From positions 1 to 64,000 of the forward strand of contig QNGE01003702.1 in the NCBI GenBank assembly GCA_008508345.1: a stretch of 64,000 nt of DNA, read 5' to 3'. Shown piece by piece: positions 10,335-23,499 of the stretch (position 1 is the stretch's first letter; each line of letters opens with the position of its first letter). The DNA comes from Paragonimus westermani (taxonomy: Eukaryota > Platyhelminthes > Trematoda > Plagiorchiida > Troglotrematidae). Position numbers and translations under genes: made by a program. Below the pieces are notes generated by a model, which saw only the letters and a program-made list of their open reading frames with translations, made no database searches and was not told the origin of the DNA.

Positions 10335-13300
10335 TTACTCCAACACTTGTGTGGACTCTCAGGGTCGACGAAAGTCCGCTTGGACACGTCTTTGGCGACT
10401 GACGTCCGGTCGTAATAAGGGATCTATCACGTTCGCTTCTCCGGCTAACCAACTTGTATTCACTGAAGTCTGCACGTGTGTACAGTTCGTGAAGCACTAA
10501 ATTCCGTTTATTTACACAGTCACTCGTCTTCTCACTACCACATTTAGAGTGCATTGGCACAGGGTCGGGGAATTGTAGACGTGCAAATAACGGGGTGGAA
10601 CTGCTACGTTCACGAGCTCCCTAAAATAACTCTTTTGAACACCGAAAACTGACAGTGAGCCACAAGAAGTAGATACTAAATCATTTCAAAGTGGAAAATA
10701 TTAGTTCACAAGATCGCAGATTAGCTATTATTTTGTGGGCTTTGAGTTATGCCCGGTGAGATGCTTCGATAAAACCTCATTGTCTGTGTCAGACTGGAAA
10801 AGGAATATCAAGTGAAATTGTTCGTTACATCGTTACTTCTGTTTTAACGGAGCGATTCCGGTGCGACCAAACTCCTAAACTGTTCTAACTCAAACTCCTT
10901 CCAGATCGTGGTAGTCCTGTTCCAACAATTACTACGAACTTCCACAGGATCTGTCACAAGCTGGATATGATATACTGTGATTCTTCAAGACACAAAGTGG
11001 TGACCACAGATTTCGGCAGTCATTTGCGGGCAATAACACACCGTAACCATGTATCCACTAATCCAAACGACACAGCTACAGCCATTCGGGAGTGTACCGA
11101 TTACTATGATGTCACCAGTCTGTTATCTGTCGTACGTGCCTCGAAGATTCAACCACCGGGTGGACGTAATCTCATTGATAAGCTAGCACTTTGAATTCTG
11201 CATTCAACTGCTCCAAGCAACGCCCTCAAAACAAACCGAGCTGTCTCCATATCTCTCCATGTTTCATTTCTACTGAGTCACAACCAGCTATGAGCTCCAG
11301 TTAATTCATCACTACCGGAAAGTCTGGCGAATGTGATTGCTATATAAGGCTTCACACTTCCTTTTCCAATCATCACAGTTTAAGTGTAGGTGTTTCTCAA
11401 CGAGCACACAAAAATATAGTGGAGCAAAAGCCCCAAATTATCTGACAGTTGGGAGATTAAATTACTGACAAAATATACTGTGTTCGTTCATGTGTTTCAA
11501 ATCATTCTGAGACATATTAAGCCTACCCGAGAAGTTTCGGTTCATCACCTAATTGACCTACGGTAAGTGAACTCACTAATGGTAACAGACCATCTACTAA
11601 CCAAATTGGGCTAAAATTTTCTGCGGTCCTACAAAAGAGGTAGTAGTAACTATCACGTCTCTCCCCAAGGTTGATGGGATCGGTTCAAACGAAATGTTGC
11701 CAATACCAAGTAGGAACAGACCGATGATTGAGCCTGGCAATTGACTTCACCAGTTATTTTGTAACCAGAGTTATTTTCATTAATTTATCCACTACACAAG
11801 TTACACATTAAAGCAAGTGCCCATTAGATCAGACCGCCATAACAGAGACGAACAGTGTGTATGCGTTGAAAGCGAAGTACAAAAGAGATGTGTCCAGAAG
11901 AAAATACTACATTGTTTGAAAAGGAAAGTAGGCTGTAACTAAATTATGACACGAATAGTGAAAGAAGAAACACGAGGAAGATATTTGTCAAACGTGATCA
12001 AGACTGATTAAAAAATACAATGGGTTCTGAGGGAAATGACGGTGAAGTAATCCCAATAACTCTCTATCCCCATGCATTTCAATAATAGTGAGAAATATGA
12101 CATTCTCCTTAACAGTGTAAAGAACTTTGACATAAACGAGAAGTATGGAAAATCACTAGCAGTGCTAATAATGGAAGCTTTGGGAACTTGCCGTTGAAAA
12201 TCTCGTGCTAGGGCTGATGATCCTCAGTAGAATACATTAGATGTAATGTTCCGGTGAGAATTAGGATCGGCCATAAGTATAACGAATAAAGGAGGAAACG
12301 CTGGCAGCCGAGTTGCTTGCCCAACTTGAAGACATTAAGCAAGCAACTTTACATCGTTCAAAAAGATCGAAATAATCTGGGACAGTTGACAGCTACGTAA
12401 TCAGAGATCGAATATTCATCCTGAAAAAATATACTGTCAGGGTTGTTACGCAGTCTGTTAGCATACTAACTTTATTAATCACTGGTCACGTTACTCAAGT
12501 GATTTGCGGCACCAATACAGCAGTAATTATAATCTGCAACAGACACGCTATTGAAGACTTACAGTGCAAACTGACAGCATAGTTTTTTCATCTACCAGTA
12601 ATCCCGTATCCAGAGTGTACGGAATCAGGACTGAAGAGGCTGATCACAGCTCAGCAGGCACAGAGGACTGCAAGCGGAACTGTGGTCGGTCGGTGCCAGC
12701 CAATCAAAAACCAGAGTCGGCCGCTAAAGCGAACTTGCCTGTAAAAGGTGGCGAAAAGAAAGTGTTTGAACGCGTACCGGATTTGAACAGTTGGACTTTT
12801 TGTCTCAAAGTTGTGAAACGTAATAATAATTGGATCAACCAAAACGCTTGTCACCCAATAACAATCGTTAGTGCTACTAATTTCAGTTCTTTTGAAAAAT
12901 GGCAGTCTTGTAATAAAATGAGATTGATTAGTGCACACCGACCGCTATTGTTCTGATTTTTCGACACAAGAGGTAAGTGCGCGACACAAACATTTCCACG
13001 GGAATTGCAACCGGAACTACAACTCGAGGGGCTTGCCTGAAAGCAGTCCACCTGACCGAGTAGGGTTAGCGAACGATCTCAACACTCCTATCTAGTCACA
13101 CTTGTGCCAACTGAAATACGATGTGCGGGCAGTTCTGAACAATTAGCTCGGCTCCGTCGTCTGTGTTTTGGCCACCGGGTCCACGAAGGATAAAACTTGG
13201 CCGTGGGCGAACGTCTCTGTAGGCATTTCACTCTTTGAGAGAAAACGCTGGACTAAGAACCAGCATGCATCGACAATCACGGATGGATAAAATGAACATA

Positions 13301-14789
13301 GGATACTTTCTTAATGGAGCGGGCCATCACGTATGTCGATTCATCTCTCGGTAAATATTGAGGAGCGACATTCACGAACTAATTATACTTACAAACTGGT
13401 GGGAGAATAACCGAAATATAACAATTTTTCCATAGAAACTGAGATATTTGATGTTATTTCTGGCAATATCCCACCAGTTATAACGATCTCGCACAACCTA
13501 TCTACGATGGCATGTCAACAACTATGCATGATGTAGCCGGGCCGAGTCAAGGACGTAAAGTACATTCTGTAAAGATCGTGTTTGTCCACAAAGTTACCCA
13601 CTTGGGCAATGTGTGTAATGTTAGTTCAGCGCAATTGTCGGGGTTGTGCTGACTAGGTCACCGATCGATCCAAGTTCAACCGTCACTTAGGACAAAGAGT
13701 AGAAGCCAGCCAACAAACATCTAGGCCCACAGGTGTGTAGGTTGCACTAGTGACTGGTTGCAGGCGTTAAGATGTGAGGAATGAAAATGTAACTAAACAG
13801 AAGAATAATTATATTTCCAGCACTTGTGTCTTCTGCAGGAGAAAGAAGGAGTTTGGAAAAGATACCCTCAGACAAAGTGCACTCTGATATCTCAACAGCA
13901 GACCGTATCGATTATATCTTTAGTTCGAAGCGCAATCATTACTTAGTGGTTGTGTTGAGGCAGCAAGCACGCAGAGTAGGATTTGCACACGACTGCCATT
14001 AGAAAAAGAGAGTCGGAGAAATTCGAAAAGACTATATCGCTGTAGCCAAGGGACTTGCATAGCGCGAATGTCCGATGATGACCTAGACATATGGTTGGCA
14101 GCATCCGTTACAGATTAGCCTACCACGATGACCGAAAACAAAGAATGCTTAATGCTTAACCATCACCACAGGTGGCTAACGCTGCACCACTTGCTACTCC
14201 ACGACACATCCAGTGTAAACCCGAAGGGATAGAAGCAAGAGGAGTATGAGTGAGGCGTTTGTATTCACCTGACCAATGCTGGTTAGCCAAGTGACAGGCT
14301 ATCACGAAATTGAGACCCCTCTCTCCTCAGAAAGTGTTTTGAGAGACTCCAATGATAAGATATAGACCGGGAAGAAAAACAATGGAAATAGAGAGTAACG
14401 AGTAGTTCAGTACGGAAATGCATGTTAGTGCACCCTAAAAAGGATAAGAAAAATCAAAATTCCAAAGTGCACTCAAAAAAGGATAAATCCTTCACCATAC
14501 AGTACAGTAACGAAACTGAAGTAACTTGAGAGCAGAGAATCAGATTCCTCCAAACAGGATAGAGTGAGTTTCAAACGACGATGGTCGTTGGTAGATGGAT
14601 AAAACTGATCCAACCTAATTGAGTTTAGCGCAGTCGTTGTCTCTTGGCCGACAGTGTACTGGGAGTACGTTGATGACCTACTAATCCGAGACGGCCATAC
14701 GCATTGGCGGTCGCACGTATCGTAACGCCACATAGTCATGTAACTATGATACATGATACCAATGGCTTCCTTGCGTACCGCGCGCTTTC
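10335..14789. other. 4.5 kb with no recognisable gene
   Basis: Frames at 10967-11194 (+, 75 codons) and 12564-12956 (+, 130 codons, rich in Lys, Asn and Ser) have no known domain. The region 11400-12300 is A-rich on the + strand. No tRNA boxes, RT motifs or hammerhead cores were found; CTGATGA at 12214-12220 lacks the rest of a ribozyme. Confidence 0.45.
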
Positions 14790-14840
14790 GTCCACGGCAG
14801 CGTAATTTTTGGTCACTGAAACGTCAGACGCTCCCCCGAC

Positions 14841-16300
14841 TCAACGCCTAGTCCTCCAGAGACCTAAAATCAGTAACACAACCACCTGGACAATACCCTG
14901 GTGTCTCAGCCTCTGAACATCAAGATTCCATTTAACTGATTTCAGCTGCTCTACGGGCAGCTGATTTGAAATCCAGTCATCGCCCATTCTACGGATGTGA
15001 CTTAGCCAACGAAGCCGACTAAGCATGAGCATGGCTTCAAACTCGTCCATGTCTGCTTGCTGGGGCACCTCAGTATTCGGGACCATGTCTGGCCACCGAA
15101 TACCCAAGATGCGTCTTAACCATTGCAAATTGAAACGGCCCAGGTAGCACAAGTCCCGTTGGTAGGGTATTCAAGTTTCACTGCTGAACAGCAGTACAGA
15201 CAGCACCATTGGACGGCAGACACAGCTTAGTGGCCATCTTCAGGCTGTGATTCTTCCAGACGTCCTAAAACAGCACTTGCCTTCGCCACGCTAGATCATA
15301 ACTCGCGATAGGTGGACAAGTCTGTGGATATATTGCTACCCAAGTAGAATAAACCTGCGTAGCTGTCGACATCTCCATCAATGTGACTCTCAGGGCGCAG
15401 GTGCAGGAAAAGTACCTCAGCTCGGACAAGGCTGGAAGAGAGAAAATATCTTACCTGTGTTGATATCCAGTCCAAACTTTGATGTTGCGGTTGAAAAAGC
15501 TATGGCTGGTCGCTGCTGCTTGTCTCCGCTGTGTGCAAACAGCGTGCTTTCATCTGCGAACAGAAGAATGCGCATCGCTGAGGTATGTAGATGGCTTGAG
15601 ATATCAAAACGTCGAACTATCAACAAACATCCATCAGTGCTGCAGTCAACTTCAGCGATGTCCGCCGACTTCTGAAGAACAACCGTTAGCATCATATTTA
15701 AGCATAAACTCAAGAGGTTGTGGCTAAGACAAACCCGTCTTTTCGACCACAAGCAACATTCTAATCAAGTTGACGAGCTCACCTGTACACCAAAACTCAC
15801 CAATTACCATCTATAGCGCCTCGCAGCTCACGGAATTAAAGGTCTTGGCGAAATTCACGAAGAAGGCATACAGGAGATGGGTGGTTTTCCGACACTTTTC
15901 CTGGATCTGTCGAGCGTCAGACACCATACAGCGACTCCCCCGGAATCCAAGTTCGTTGGCTTCCAACACTGGCTTCCGCATTGAGGGGGCTTAGAAGGAT
16001 TCCTGCAAGCACATTTCCGGTGCACCTCAATAAACCAGTGTCTCGATAGCCGTCGGGGAACTGCTTGTCACACTTATTTCCCTGCAAAGTTACACTGAAG
16101 ACACTCTCGGACTGTTGTGAAATTATTTTTTGCTCTCAGACTGAGTGAACCTGCTGGAGCAAAGCCCGTCCCAGCCTCGGTCCCCCATTCTTCAGTACTC
16201 CACCTAACGATCCATCCTCGCCTCCGCATTACACCGTTGTCCAATAGCTCTCTTTAGCGTTTAGAATCCCATGACAACAGCAACTGAGTCTTTGGCGTCT
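14841..16300 (-). pseudogene. LINE reverse transcriptase and C-terminal domain, decayed
   Basis: Minus-strand pieces in family order. GNKCDKQFPDGYRDTGLL near 16060 corresponds to the GN..LC.NYRGISLL block. RQIQEKCRKTTHLLYAFFV and FAKTFNSVSCEAL near 15900-15820 correspond to TFVDLTKAFDTVSREGLW. The 15417-15752 frame carries TDGCLLIVRRF, LLFADEST and KFGLDINTGK. GLFYLGSNIST lies near 15330. The frame 14841-15152 carries LRRILGIRWPD and LRWLSHIRRMGDD. The catalytic FADD box is FADE (about 15545-15560), with the second Asp changed to Glu. That change and the stops make the enzyme inactive. Confidence 0.85.
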
Positions 16301-16929
16301 TATTGTGACAGGCTATTCACAGTCTCGAAATCCATGGCAGCAGGACGGTTAAATTGCTTGCGCCAGACTTTCACGACGTCCTCTGTTCACGTCAGTCAGT
16401 GACTTAGTAGAGTGGGAGGACGGACCAAAAATCGCCATAAGTGAACCCTAGTAATGTTTTTGTTGTCTGCGATCGGTGTAGCCCTGAATCACCTCGCCTT
16501 GCTTCCCTTGTCAGTCGTCCTTCATTCTGCGAAGACGTTCGAACCAGTCCAAACGGTCCTAATTTATGATGTTTTTATCTTTCTTTAACTGTTGTCACAT
16601 ACCATCGGGTATGATGAACGCAGGAGAGTCTTTCAGATAAGAGACAACTGCACATTGAAAAGCAGATCTTGTTTCATAAGTTTTCACTCGTTTGACATCC
16701 AACTTTTGCCGATGTCCGGGTGACTTACAATGGGCAGGCCTGTATATATGGTAAACAATGTAGTCCAGGTCGGTCTATGATCTGCACTACATTCAACGTC
16801 ACGCATCACTCACGTGATACGCACTTCACGGCTGTCGCGCTGGCACACAATCACTCAATCAAGCAAATGACGGTAACCGCTTCATTGGCGAGTCCGTATC
16901 CTGATACTGCTCGCATCCATCTGAAATCG

Positions 16930-17470
16930 GGTGCCTGTGATAGCTAACTGATGAATAGTACATAGGCCGAACAGATCATTATTGTCATCGTTGACGAAAC
17001 GAATATGCTGAAATCATCCAAAACAGACAGTCAACCCTCCAGGGTTGACGTGCAGATGGTGGCGGACAGCGGATCATATAAATGATTCCTTATATCTTCA
17101 GTATGACATATATTTGGACCATAAACATTAAGAAATGTGGCAGACTTGCCTCGATCGAGTCGCAAGCACATGGACTGACTCCGAGGGCTGATGTCGCGTG
17201 GTTTTCGACCAACGACTGTGAAACAGACACCGTCCTAACTGGCATCTTCTAACGGCTAGTCCGTACAGCAGAAGTTGTCGATAGCATATGCTCTTCGGGA
17301 CTTATCTTGGTCTGCGAAGCTTATCTCACTCTAGTCTGCAAAGCGGATAACGTAGCCGCGCAGTTCCATGACGACCAGTGCGGGAATGCTTTTCGACCGC
17401 TCGGAGCTGCGTCGCAAAGTACATTCCGTTTGTTGATAGATATCTAAGACTGTCACAGGTTGAAATGAGG
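16930..17470 (-). pseudogene. LINE AP-like endonuclease domain, decayed
   Basis: On the minus strand, PALVVMELRGYVIRFAD*SEISFADQDKSRRAY (about 17400-17300) follows the ALVARELARYKVDIAALSETRF start of this endonuclease family. Further on, LRLDRGKSATFLNVYGPN and LSVLDDFSIFVS (about 17170-17000) match the FATIISAYAP and LIVLGDFNARVG blocks; the GDFN motif is now DDFS. Stops break it. The domain would nick target DNA for target-primed reverse transcription. Confidence 0.7.
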
Positions 17471-17859
17471 GAGTTAGCCTGTAGTCTCCGACTCGAAAGT
17501 TTGAACGACGAAGAAACAGAATATTGGAACTCCTTGGGGTACCACACCAGGAGCCAGTGACTCAAAAGTATGACTGACCTGGCAGTGAAGAACCAACCAA
17601 ATCTAATGACGTAATGTATAAGATGCTGCCGAGTCATCCTGATTGTTGTTGCGCGCAGCAGATGTATTGCAAGCCAAAACAAACGTCTGAGAGTTAGTAC
17701 AAATCTTTTACCATATAGTCAGACAAACGCGGATGCACGTTTATGAAGCAACCCTTTTGACCTCACTTCGGGGCGGGGGGGACTGAGCTATCCTATGCAT
17801 ACCATCAGTTAAATTCGTTCGAAACAGAACTTGGCGTAAGTTCAACTATCGATCGTAAT
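17471..17859. other. No gene seen
   Basis: Short gap between the LINE 5' side and the SINE tail. It may include the worn tRNA-like part of that SINE; a G-rich run lies at about 17773-17781. Confidence 0.35.
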
Positions 17860-17990
17860 GAGAATGTACACTTTTCACGAGGTTCGTCAGAAAGCTAACA
17901 GAAGTTTGGTGTTTTCTGCAGGGGGCTGGCTAAAATGTCGATGGACGTGTGACAGCTTCAATCAGTTGTGGGTAATTTTCAACCTATTTC
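17860..17990 (+). mobile_element. SINE tail fragment
   Basis: The block ending GACAGCTTCAATCAGTTGTG, followed by GGTAATTTTCAACCT, matches the SINE 3' tail at 54865-54915 (GCGACAGCTGCGACCAATTG, GGGTGATGTTCAATCT). The part before it is weakly similar to the GAAACTC..GTGCTT..GGCTGG tail blocks. The promoter half is not recognisable. Confidence 0.6.
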
Positions 17991-18060
17991 GATCACAATC
18001 CCCCACTAACTACTAGTGACTTAACTCATTCATCCTAAGTGAACCTTGAATAAACATATC

Positions 18061-18290
18061 CGAAGCAGTTAAATCTCGAAGGCTTCTCTGGTTTGCACAG
18101 GCGGTAACACCTAAGACATGGGAATCACCCCCTGGAGTACGGACAGACTTCTTTAGCTATATCACAATGCTCTGGTAACTGACCGTCGAGTTGATTTACA
18201 CTTCCTATTGAATTTCGCCATATAAGTCCACAGACTGAATTGTGCATCTAGTGGGCTGCAGCGAAATGTGCACGAAGTTTACATTGTAAA
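18061..18290 (+). pseudogene. PLE C-terminus and 3' tail, with hammerhead-like core
   Basis: The + frame reads SRRLLWFAQAV.PKTWE..., the same block as RRLLRFAETVAIDNWK at 1-249. The tail at 18195-18247 matches 305-350. It leads into a hammerhead-like core with CTAGTGG (18248-18254, from CUGAUGA), GAAA intact at 18263-18266, and TGTGCACG after it. Two or more core positions are changed, so it is probably inactive. This copy shows that the 3' tail plus hammerhead is a shared PLE feature. Confidence 0.7.
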
Positions 18291-20224
18291 AAATGTTTCC
18301 AGTCCCGCTTTTCAGATTTATTCAAGGGAAAAGCTATTACTGACTAAGACCCACATCGAAGACTTACAGTTTGGACGGCAAGACACCAACCAACTTTTTG
18401 AGAGCTCAATGATTGTGTTCACAAAATTAATGAAGATGTCATACATCAGTAGTGAGCGACCTGATTTTCTGGGAGACGAGATATCAACACCGAGCAGATC
18501 CGTAACACAAAAGAGGCATTTCAGATTCATAGACTCCACCTTAGTGTCTTTTTTCAGCGGCTACTGATTGCTGATTATCTCAGACAGTAACTTGAAAAGG
18601 TCTTTGAACTGCAGAACTTGGAGTACGGAATTCACTCCCTATTTGCTCAGCTCGCTTACCAGACCCATTACAGAAAATTGGACTTGCCTTGGTTTCAGAG
18701 TAAATAAATGGGAAATGTTGCTTGATCTGACCAACTTCAAAGATTCAAAATAGGCTTGAAACAAAACGCGCCCCAGTCGTGTCCGCAAAGTGGACAGAGG
18801 AATGATGGCAGGTGTTGTCAGATTGGTCAACTGATGCGTTGAGAACATGCACTGTTAGAATCCGTATTCATCCTTCCTGATAAATCTATCGGTAACATTT
18901 GTAGGTGATAATTCATTTGGAAGATATTTATCCCGTCTATCAAAGGCTAAATGAAAGCTTTACATTAGTACAGATGTGAATGGCACTTACAAGAAATGTG
19001 TAGAAATCCAATCTGGGATGTGTCATGAGATAATGTTGTGAAAGTTGTACGTCGTTTGTGGTCAAAATGTGTCGGAACCATAAGTCCGGTTTAGTGGTTG
19101 TTGTTGATGTTCACCAAGTATGTTTATCTGATTAATTACGATCGCATCTAGAAGCTTGAGGTGTACTGAGGTTTCGCACAGTTACAGCAAGAGCTGTTTA
19201 CATCTGCATTGCTCTATGGACTTCACTGAGACTGAGGCAAACGATCCAACTAACCGGCAAATGAGTTATTAACTCAGCTTTCAGAATCTACGTTCTCTAC
19301 AGCAGGATGTTTGACCGAAGTTCACAGGGTACACACACCTCCTGTGTAACAACTGTCGTTAACGTACTAGTTTAGGAGAGACTATCGTGCTCCATTTGTG
19401 AATAACCACTCCAGTATTCCATTCAACAATCACTGTTATATGCACAAAACCCACCTGTGAATTCATGGCCTGAAGCGTTCTTGAGAGCGATTTTTGCTCA
19501 TTTAAGAACTTCAACTGGACAACGTGGTGTTTGTGCGTGCGTCGTTTGTGCAACAGTTTACTAGGTCCGTGATGAGACTATTATCCTAGTCACATGCCAT
19601 ATGTGTGTGAATTCATGCGAGGAACCAAAGTGAGTTCTGTGCAGATCTCCCTAAGAAACTCAATATTTCATGTTGCTCTTGTTAGCCGTAAGTGAGTTGG
19701 GTTAGGCTGGACACGAAAAATGACTTCTTTGTTCGACTGACTTCAATTCAAGCGATCAAAACTCCATGACGTGAACGTCGACCAACATCCACCGTGAACG
19801 TTCACAATGAAGCACACACAGTTATTCTCTAAAATCAACTGAGATACTAGCCTAGTCACTAAAAACGAAAATCGGTATTGAGAAAAAACCAATGTATGTG
19901 AAGTTTGAAATCGATTGCTTTTTGAAACTCCTTACTAATAACGTGAATGATGAAGTATCGTGTTCAACCTGCTAGAACTGGCAGACACCGTCTGCAAACA
20001 ACATGCTCCAAAACAAAAGAATATTTGTCATTCTAGATTAACCTAATGTATGACCGATTCCCGGGATATGAGCCACGAGTCATTAATTTCGACCAAACAC
20101 TCAAGATGGATAGTCAATGCAGACGTTGGTAGAGATGTTCGATCACATTCCCCTCGACTCAACGGTTCGGTTCATTCCGTCAAACGCATAATTCTTCGTG
20201 ACCGTTTCCTCCCAGCCCTAGAAA
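18291..20224. other. 1.9 kb with no recognisable gene
   Basis: Frames at 18268-18567 (+, 99 codons) and 18318-18539 (-) overlap and carry no known domain. The region 19359-19553 (-) is also unassigned. Nothing else was seen. Confidence 0.45.
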
Positions 20225-20380
20225 AAGTGAACCAGTTTTCTGCTTTCTTTCAGATGATTGGGAACAGTGGTGGTGATGTTCGTAGCTCGGGTTGATGGCT
20301 TTGGTATTGGTATGTTCGCCGAGCTTGGCGTTTAGGTTGCAAACGTTTCATCACCAAGCGAGGTGACATCATCAGTTGAG
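20225..20380 (-). mobile_element. PLE terminal repeat with hammerhead-like fold
   Basis: On the minus strand: CTGATGA (20375-20369), one extra U, stem II GTCACC/GGTGAT (20367-20362 with 20355-20350), GAAA (20349-20346), stem III CGTTT/AAACG (20345-20341 with 20333-20329), loop GCAACCT. The cleavage triplet is GCC where NUH is required. With the extra base after CUGAUGA, cleavage is unlikely. Downstream (20328-20225) it shares AAGC(T)CGGCGAACAT and CATCAACCCGAGCTAC with 691-820. I know this terminal sequence as a widespread flatworm PLE repeat, but I cannot confirm that here. Confidence 0.65.
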
Positions 20381-23300
20381 CTTCGCTGCTGACATTTGTA
20401 CTTTCTCAAGTTCTTCTGTCGATTGCTTACTATCGTGTTCATAAACCCGATGTTCCTTCCTCTAACGGCTATCAGTCATCGGGTTTCTATTTATCACACT
20501 GGTTGCGATACAATAGTCCGACGCGATAAAACGGGATGCTTTCTGTAAGGAACTTCAATCGAACCAACACAAAGCTAGAAAAACTATGCAGTTTAAGTAG
20601 GGTTCAGCCTGAGAGGTACACACTGATGTCGAACCTATCATTTTGTGTTTGTAAACCTCCCAATTCTGAAAGAAAAACCATAGTTTCTAATTGAAACATC
20701 GCACCTACGGTGTTCACTCCTATTGCTCACGCAGAATTCTAAGGCAAACCGATCGTTTACAAGTATGGCTACAGAATAAATTAGGTGTCAGCAACGGATA
20801 ACATATCGATGAAGCCGACTAGTGAAAGTTCACTCTTCAAAACGTAGATCACATTGTGCATTCAAGTGGAACGTTACACAAAACCTCCGTGGTCACCCAA
20901 GTGAAAATTAATTTACTTACTACAGCTGTCACTCAGTTGGCAACACTCCGCTCTGTCGAACGAATGTGAAACGGTAAACAGTTGTTTGATCACGACGCTG
21001 CCGGAACCGGAAGGTCCACAACCGATTATCTTTTGATGCATCAAACAGAAACTCAGGGCTAAGCACAGGAAGTTATTGTAAATTCTAGAAGGTTACTTTA
21101 CAGGTTGCTACTTAAAACTCCTAAACAAAACAAGTTGAGAAATGCTAACAGAAAAAAGTATATTGGACGTTTTGCCCCTGTCAAGTAATTTTGCCCTCCA
21201 AACGAACGAAAGATATCGCCTGCATGAATTACCGGAGGTACAAAGCTTTATCCGAGGAAAACAAATTAACCTGATGGATAAACATTTACTGGTGAATCTG
21301 ATGCTGATCAAACTTGCCAATAATGCGGACCTTCTCGATATGTAACTGCCTTCACAAAAAATGAATTCACTTTACAATTACTCTTAACCCCGTTTGTATC
21401 AAACCAATAAAATGGTGGGTATCTGAAAGTATTTGAAAGTCTCCTGTTGGTGTTATATGCGACTTAGGTGGATAAACAAGCTTCATAATCCAGACAGCCA
21501 GTACCTTCAATCACCGGTTTTTCAACATCTTAACAGTACTGATAACCAAGTGGAGGCAGACAACTAGTCAACGATCTACTACTGAGAAACAGGTGGTCAA
21601 TATTTCACTGATTTGCAACCAACATTCTGAAGTTAACCATCAAGGTTAAACTGTTCAGTAAGTTATGTTTGTTTTCTCAAGTGGAATTGACAGAATACTG
21701 TGTGACGATTGAGTCGTTTTACTTCGTTTTACGTTTTTGTAGGTAATTTGATTCTATGATTCGGCTGTCGTTCTTGTTATAGAATGAACGCAAAGGATAT
21801 ACCGTTGTTCAATGGTGTTTACTCACGTGGCACAGTTAGACAGTCCGTTAAAGTGAACCTTCACACAGCGCTGAGTCAATGATTCAACCTACATTCTTCA
21901 CCTTACTAAGGGTTTAGAGCAATACCGTAAAAATCAGTGAAATCATCCTAAACTCGTATTGTGTCAAGGAAAGATTACATGATACGTATGACACGCGGTG
22001 ATTTGTCCTTATCTGTTTTATATCCAGTGATCAATATTTATTTTATAATATTGACTATCATTATTGTGTTGTCTGCCTTAGCATTCTTCTAGCCAGGAAA
22101 GTGAAACACAAGACTTGATACCAATATTAAGTGGGCTGTCCCAGAGAGTATAAAAATTATTTCGAAAATCAGTTACAAGCTTTTGTGTCTCTTACAGGTT
22201 CTCAAAATAGCAGATTAGACCACCCCAGTATACCAAAACCAAAATACAACCCAGATTTGAAAGTGGTATGTGGGATAACACAGATGAAAGGGCATTGTAT
22301 GGGAACGTAATAATCTGAGGTCCAGTAAACTGAGTTAATGTCACATTTTTCTGAATAGCAACTATTTATTACAGCATAGAAGAGACGTAACGTGAGAATA
22401 CAATACAATTGCACGCCAGATAGTGGTTATCTCTACCACTTCTCATAATAATGTTATGCCGGCGAGATCAAGATAGCATTTCACGGTAATCGATTCCAAT
22501 TAACTACTGGCACTTTTGCTAGTAGTGCCCTGAGTACAATTACGTACACTGTGGTGTCCATCATAGACACGTATACAACTCAAGAACGGTTATTGCTACC
22601 TCTCTTATGACAGATGTGCAAATCTCATGAAAGGTTAGGTTTTCAATAATTCGGATTTAACTTCTTGTTGAATCTTAGCAGTATGCTTTTTGAAGCAGCA
22701 GAATTAAAATGCTTTCAAGAATATTGGATTTCTGATGAGCAAACTAAGTTTGAAGTGAGTAAAATCAGGTCTAGAAGATGCTATTAAAACTTTTGGTTGA
22801 GTAACGGATGGTACAAAGAATGTCTACCCTTCAACCCTAATTTTCCTGAATTATCGGTAAGCTTATCAATGGCTTATCAATCGCGGTTAACTGCGGTTTG
22901 ATAACACACGTGAGTGTGCATCATCCGGAGGTCCCTGGACATCTTTGAGAAGGAGGGCCTGCAAAATGACAAGTTCAAAAACCGACTGGCAACGTTTTGC
23001 TTCTCCATCTGCTAATATCACCATTGTCACGTTCCAAAAGTGTCCCTCATTTGATTTTTGTTGTGGCTTCCATCATCACAAAGTCAACCACCCAGCATTC
23101 ACAGCTGTCAGCTCGATCGTTGTACAGAAAAACGTCAACCGTCTCTTTTCTTTGCTGTAACAGATAATAATCTGAGTGTATCTTCTGAATCGGCAGATGA
23201 TCGAGCTGTGTATGCAGCTGTTTTTTCGTGACGGAAGGGAAAGACGCGATCAACATAAAAATTCATACAGTAAGTTTATGGTAATTTAATCAAACAGTGC

Positions 23301-23499
23301 CTCGGAACCCGAAACTACCGTACTTTAGCAAAGCTATATTGAGTAGAACTTGTCAGCCGCCGTTGCATGCACAAAAATGGTTGAAGCTACCAGTAGGGTC
23401 ACCATGATGTTGACGACATAATACTTGGTGTGAATTTATACGTGCCCATAACGTTTTCTATCTCTCTGTCGGTCTCATTTGTTTGTCGTATGTGATCTG
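20381..23499. other. 3.1 kb with no recognisable gene
   Basis: Only frames of 60-71 codons (for example 21142-21345 +, 22202-22414 -, 22945-23160 +), none with a known motif. AT-rich throughout. No RT or tRNA signals seen. Confidence 0.45.

Larger units (their letters stand above)
14790..17470 (-). mobile_element. Non-LTR retrotransposon (LINE), near-complete EN-RT, decayed
   Basis: A 2.7 kb minus-strand element whose reading order is endonuclease (about 17470-16930), linker (about 16900-16300), reverse transcriptase (about 16260-15200) and C-terminal domain (15152-14841). The protein similarity continues through several frames, with stops and frameshifts throughout, so it is a fossil. I recognise the family from flatworm endonuclease-reverse transcriptase LINEs by blocks such as HLLD.V.V.QRD, EVIQGYTDRR, RQIQEKCRKTTHLLYAFFV and RRILGIRW. 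No poly-A or target duplication was identified at the 14790 end. Confidence 0.85.

Noticed and set aside
12214..12220. CTGATGA, candidate hammerhead core
   Set aside because: No GAAA at a suitable distance and no flanking stems. The same holds for 48234-48240 (+), 57614-57608 (-) and 30955-30949 (-).
12564..12956. 130-codon + frame as a gene
   Set aside because: Unrecognised, with an overlapping minus frame of 95 codons; no supporting evidence.
17030..17049. 20-bp palindrome GTCAACCCT/AGGGTTGAC
   Set aside because: Lies inside the decayed LINE endonuclease region; a single short palindrome of this size is expected by chance or mutation.
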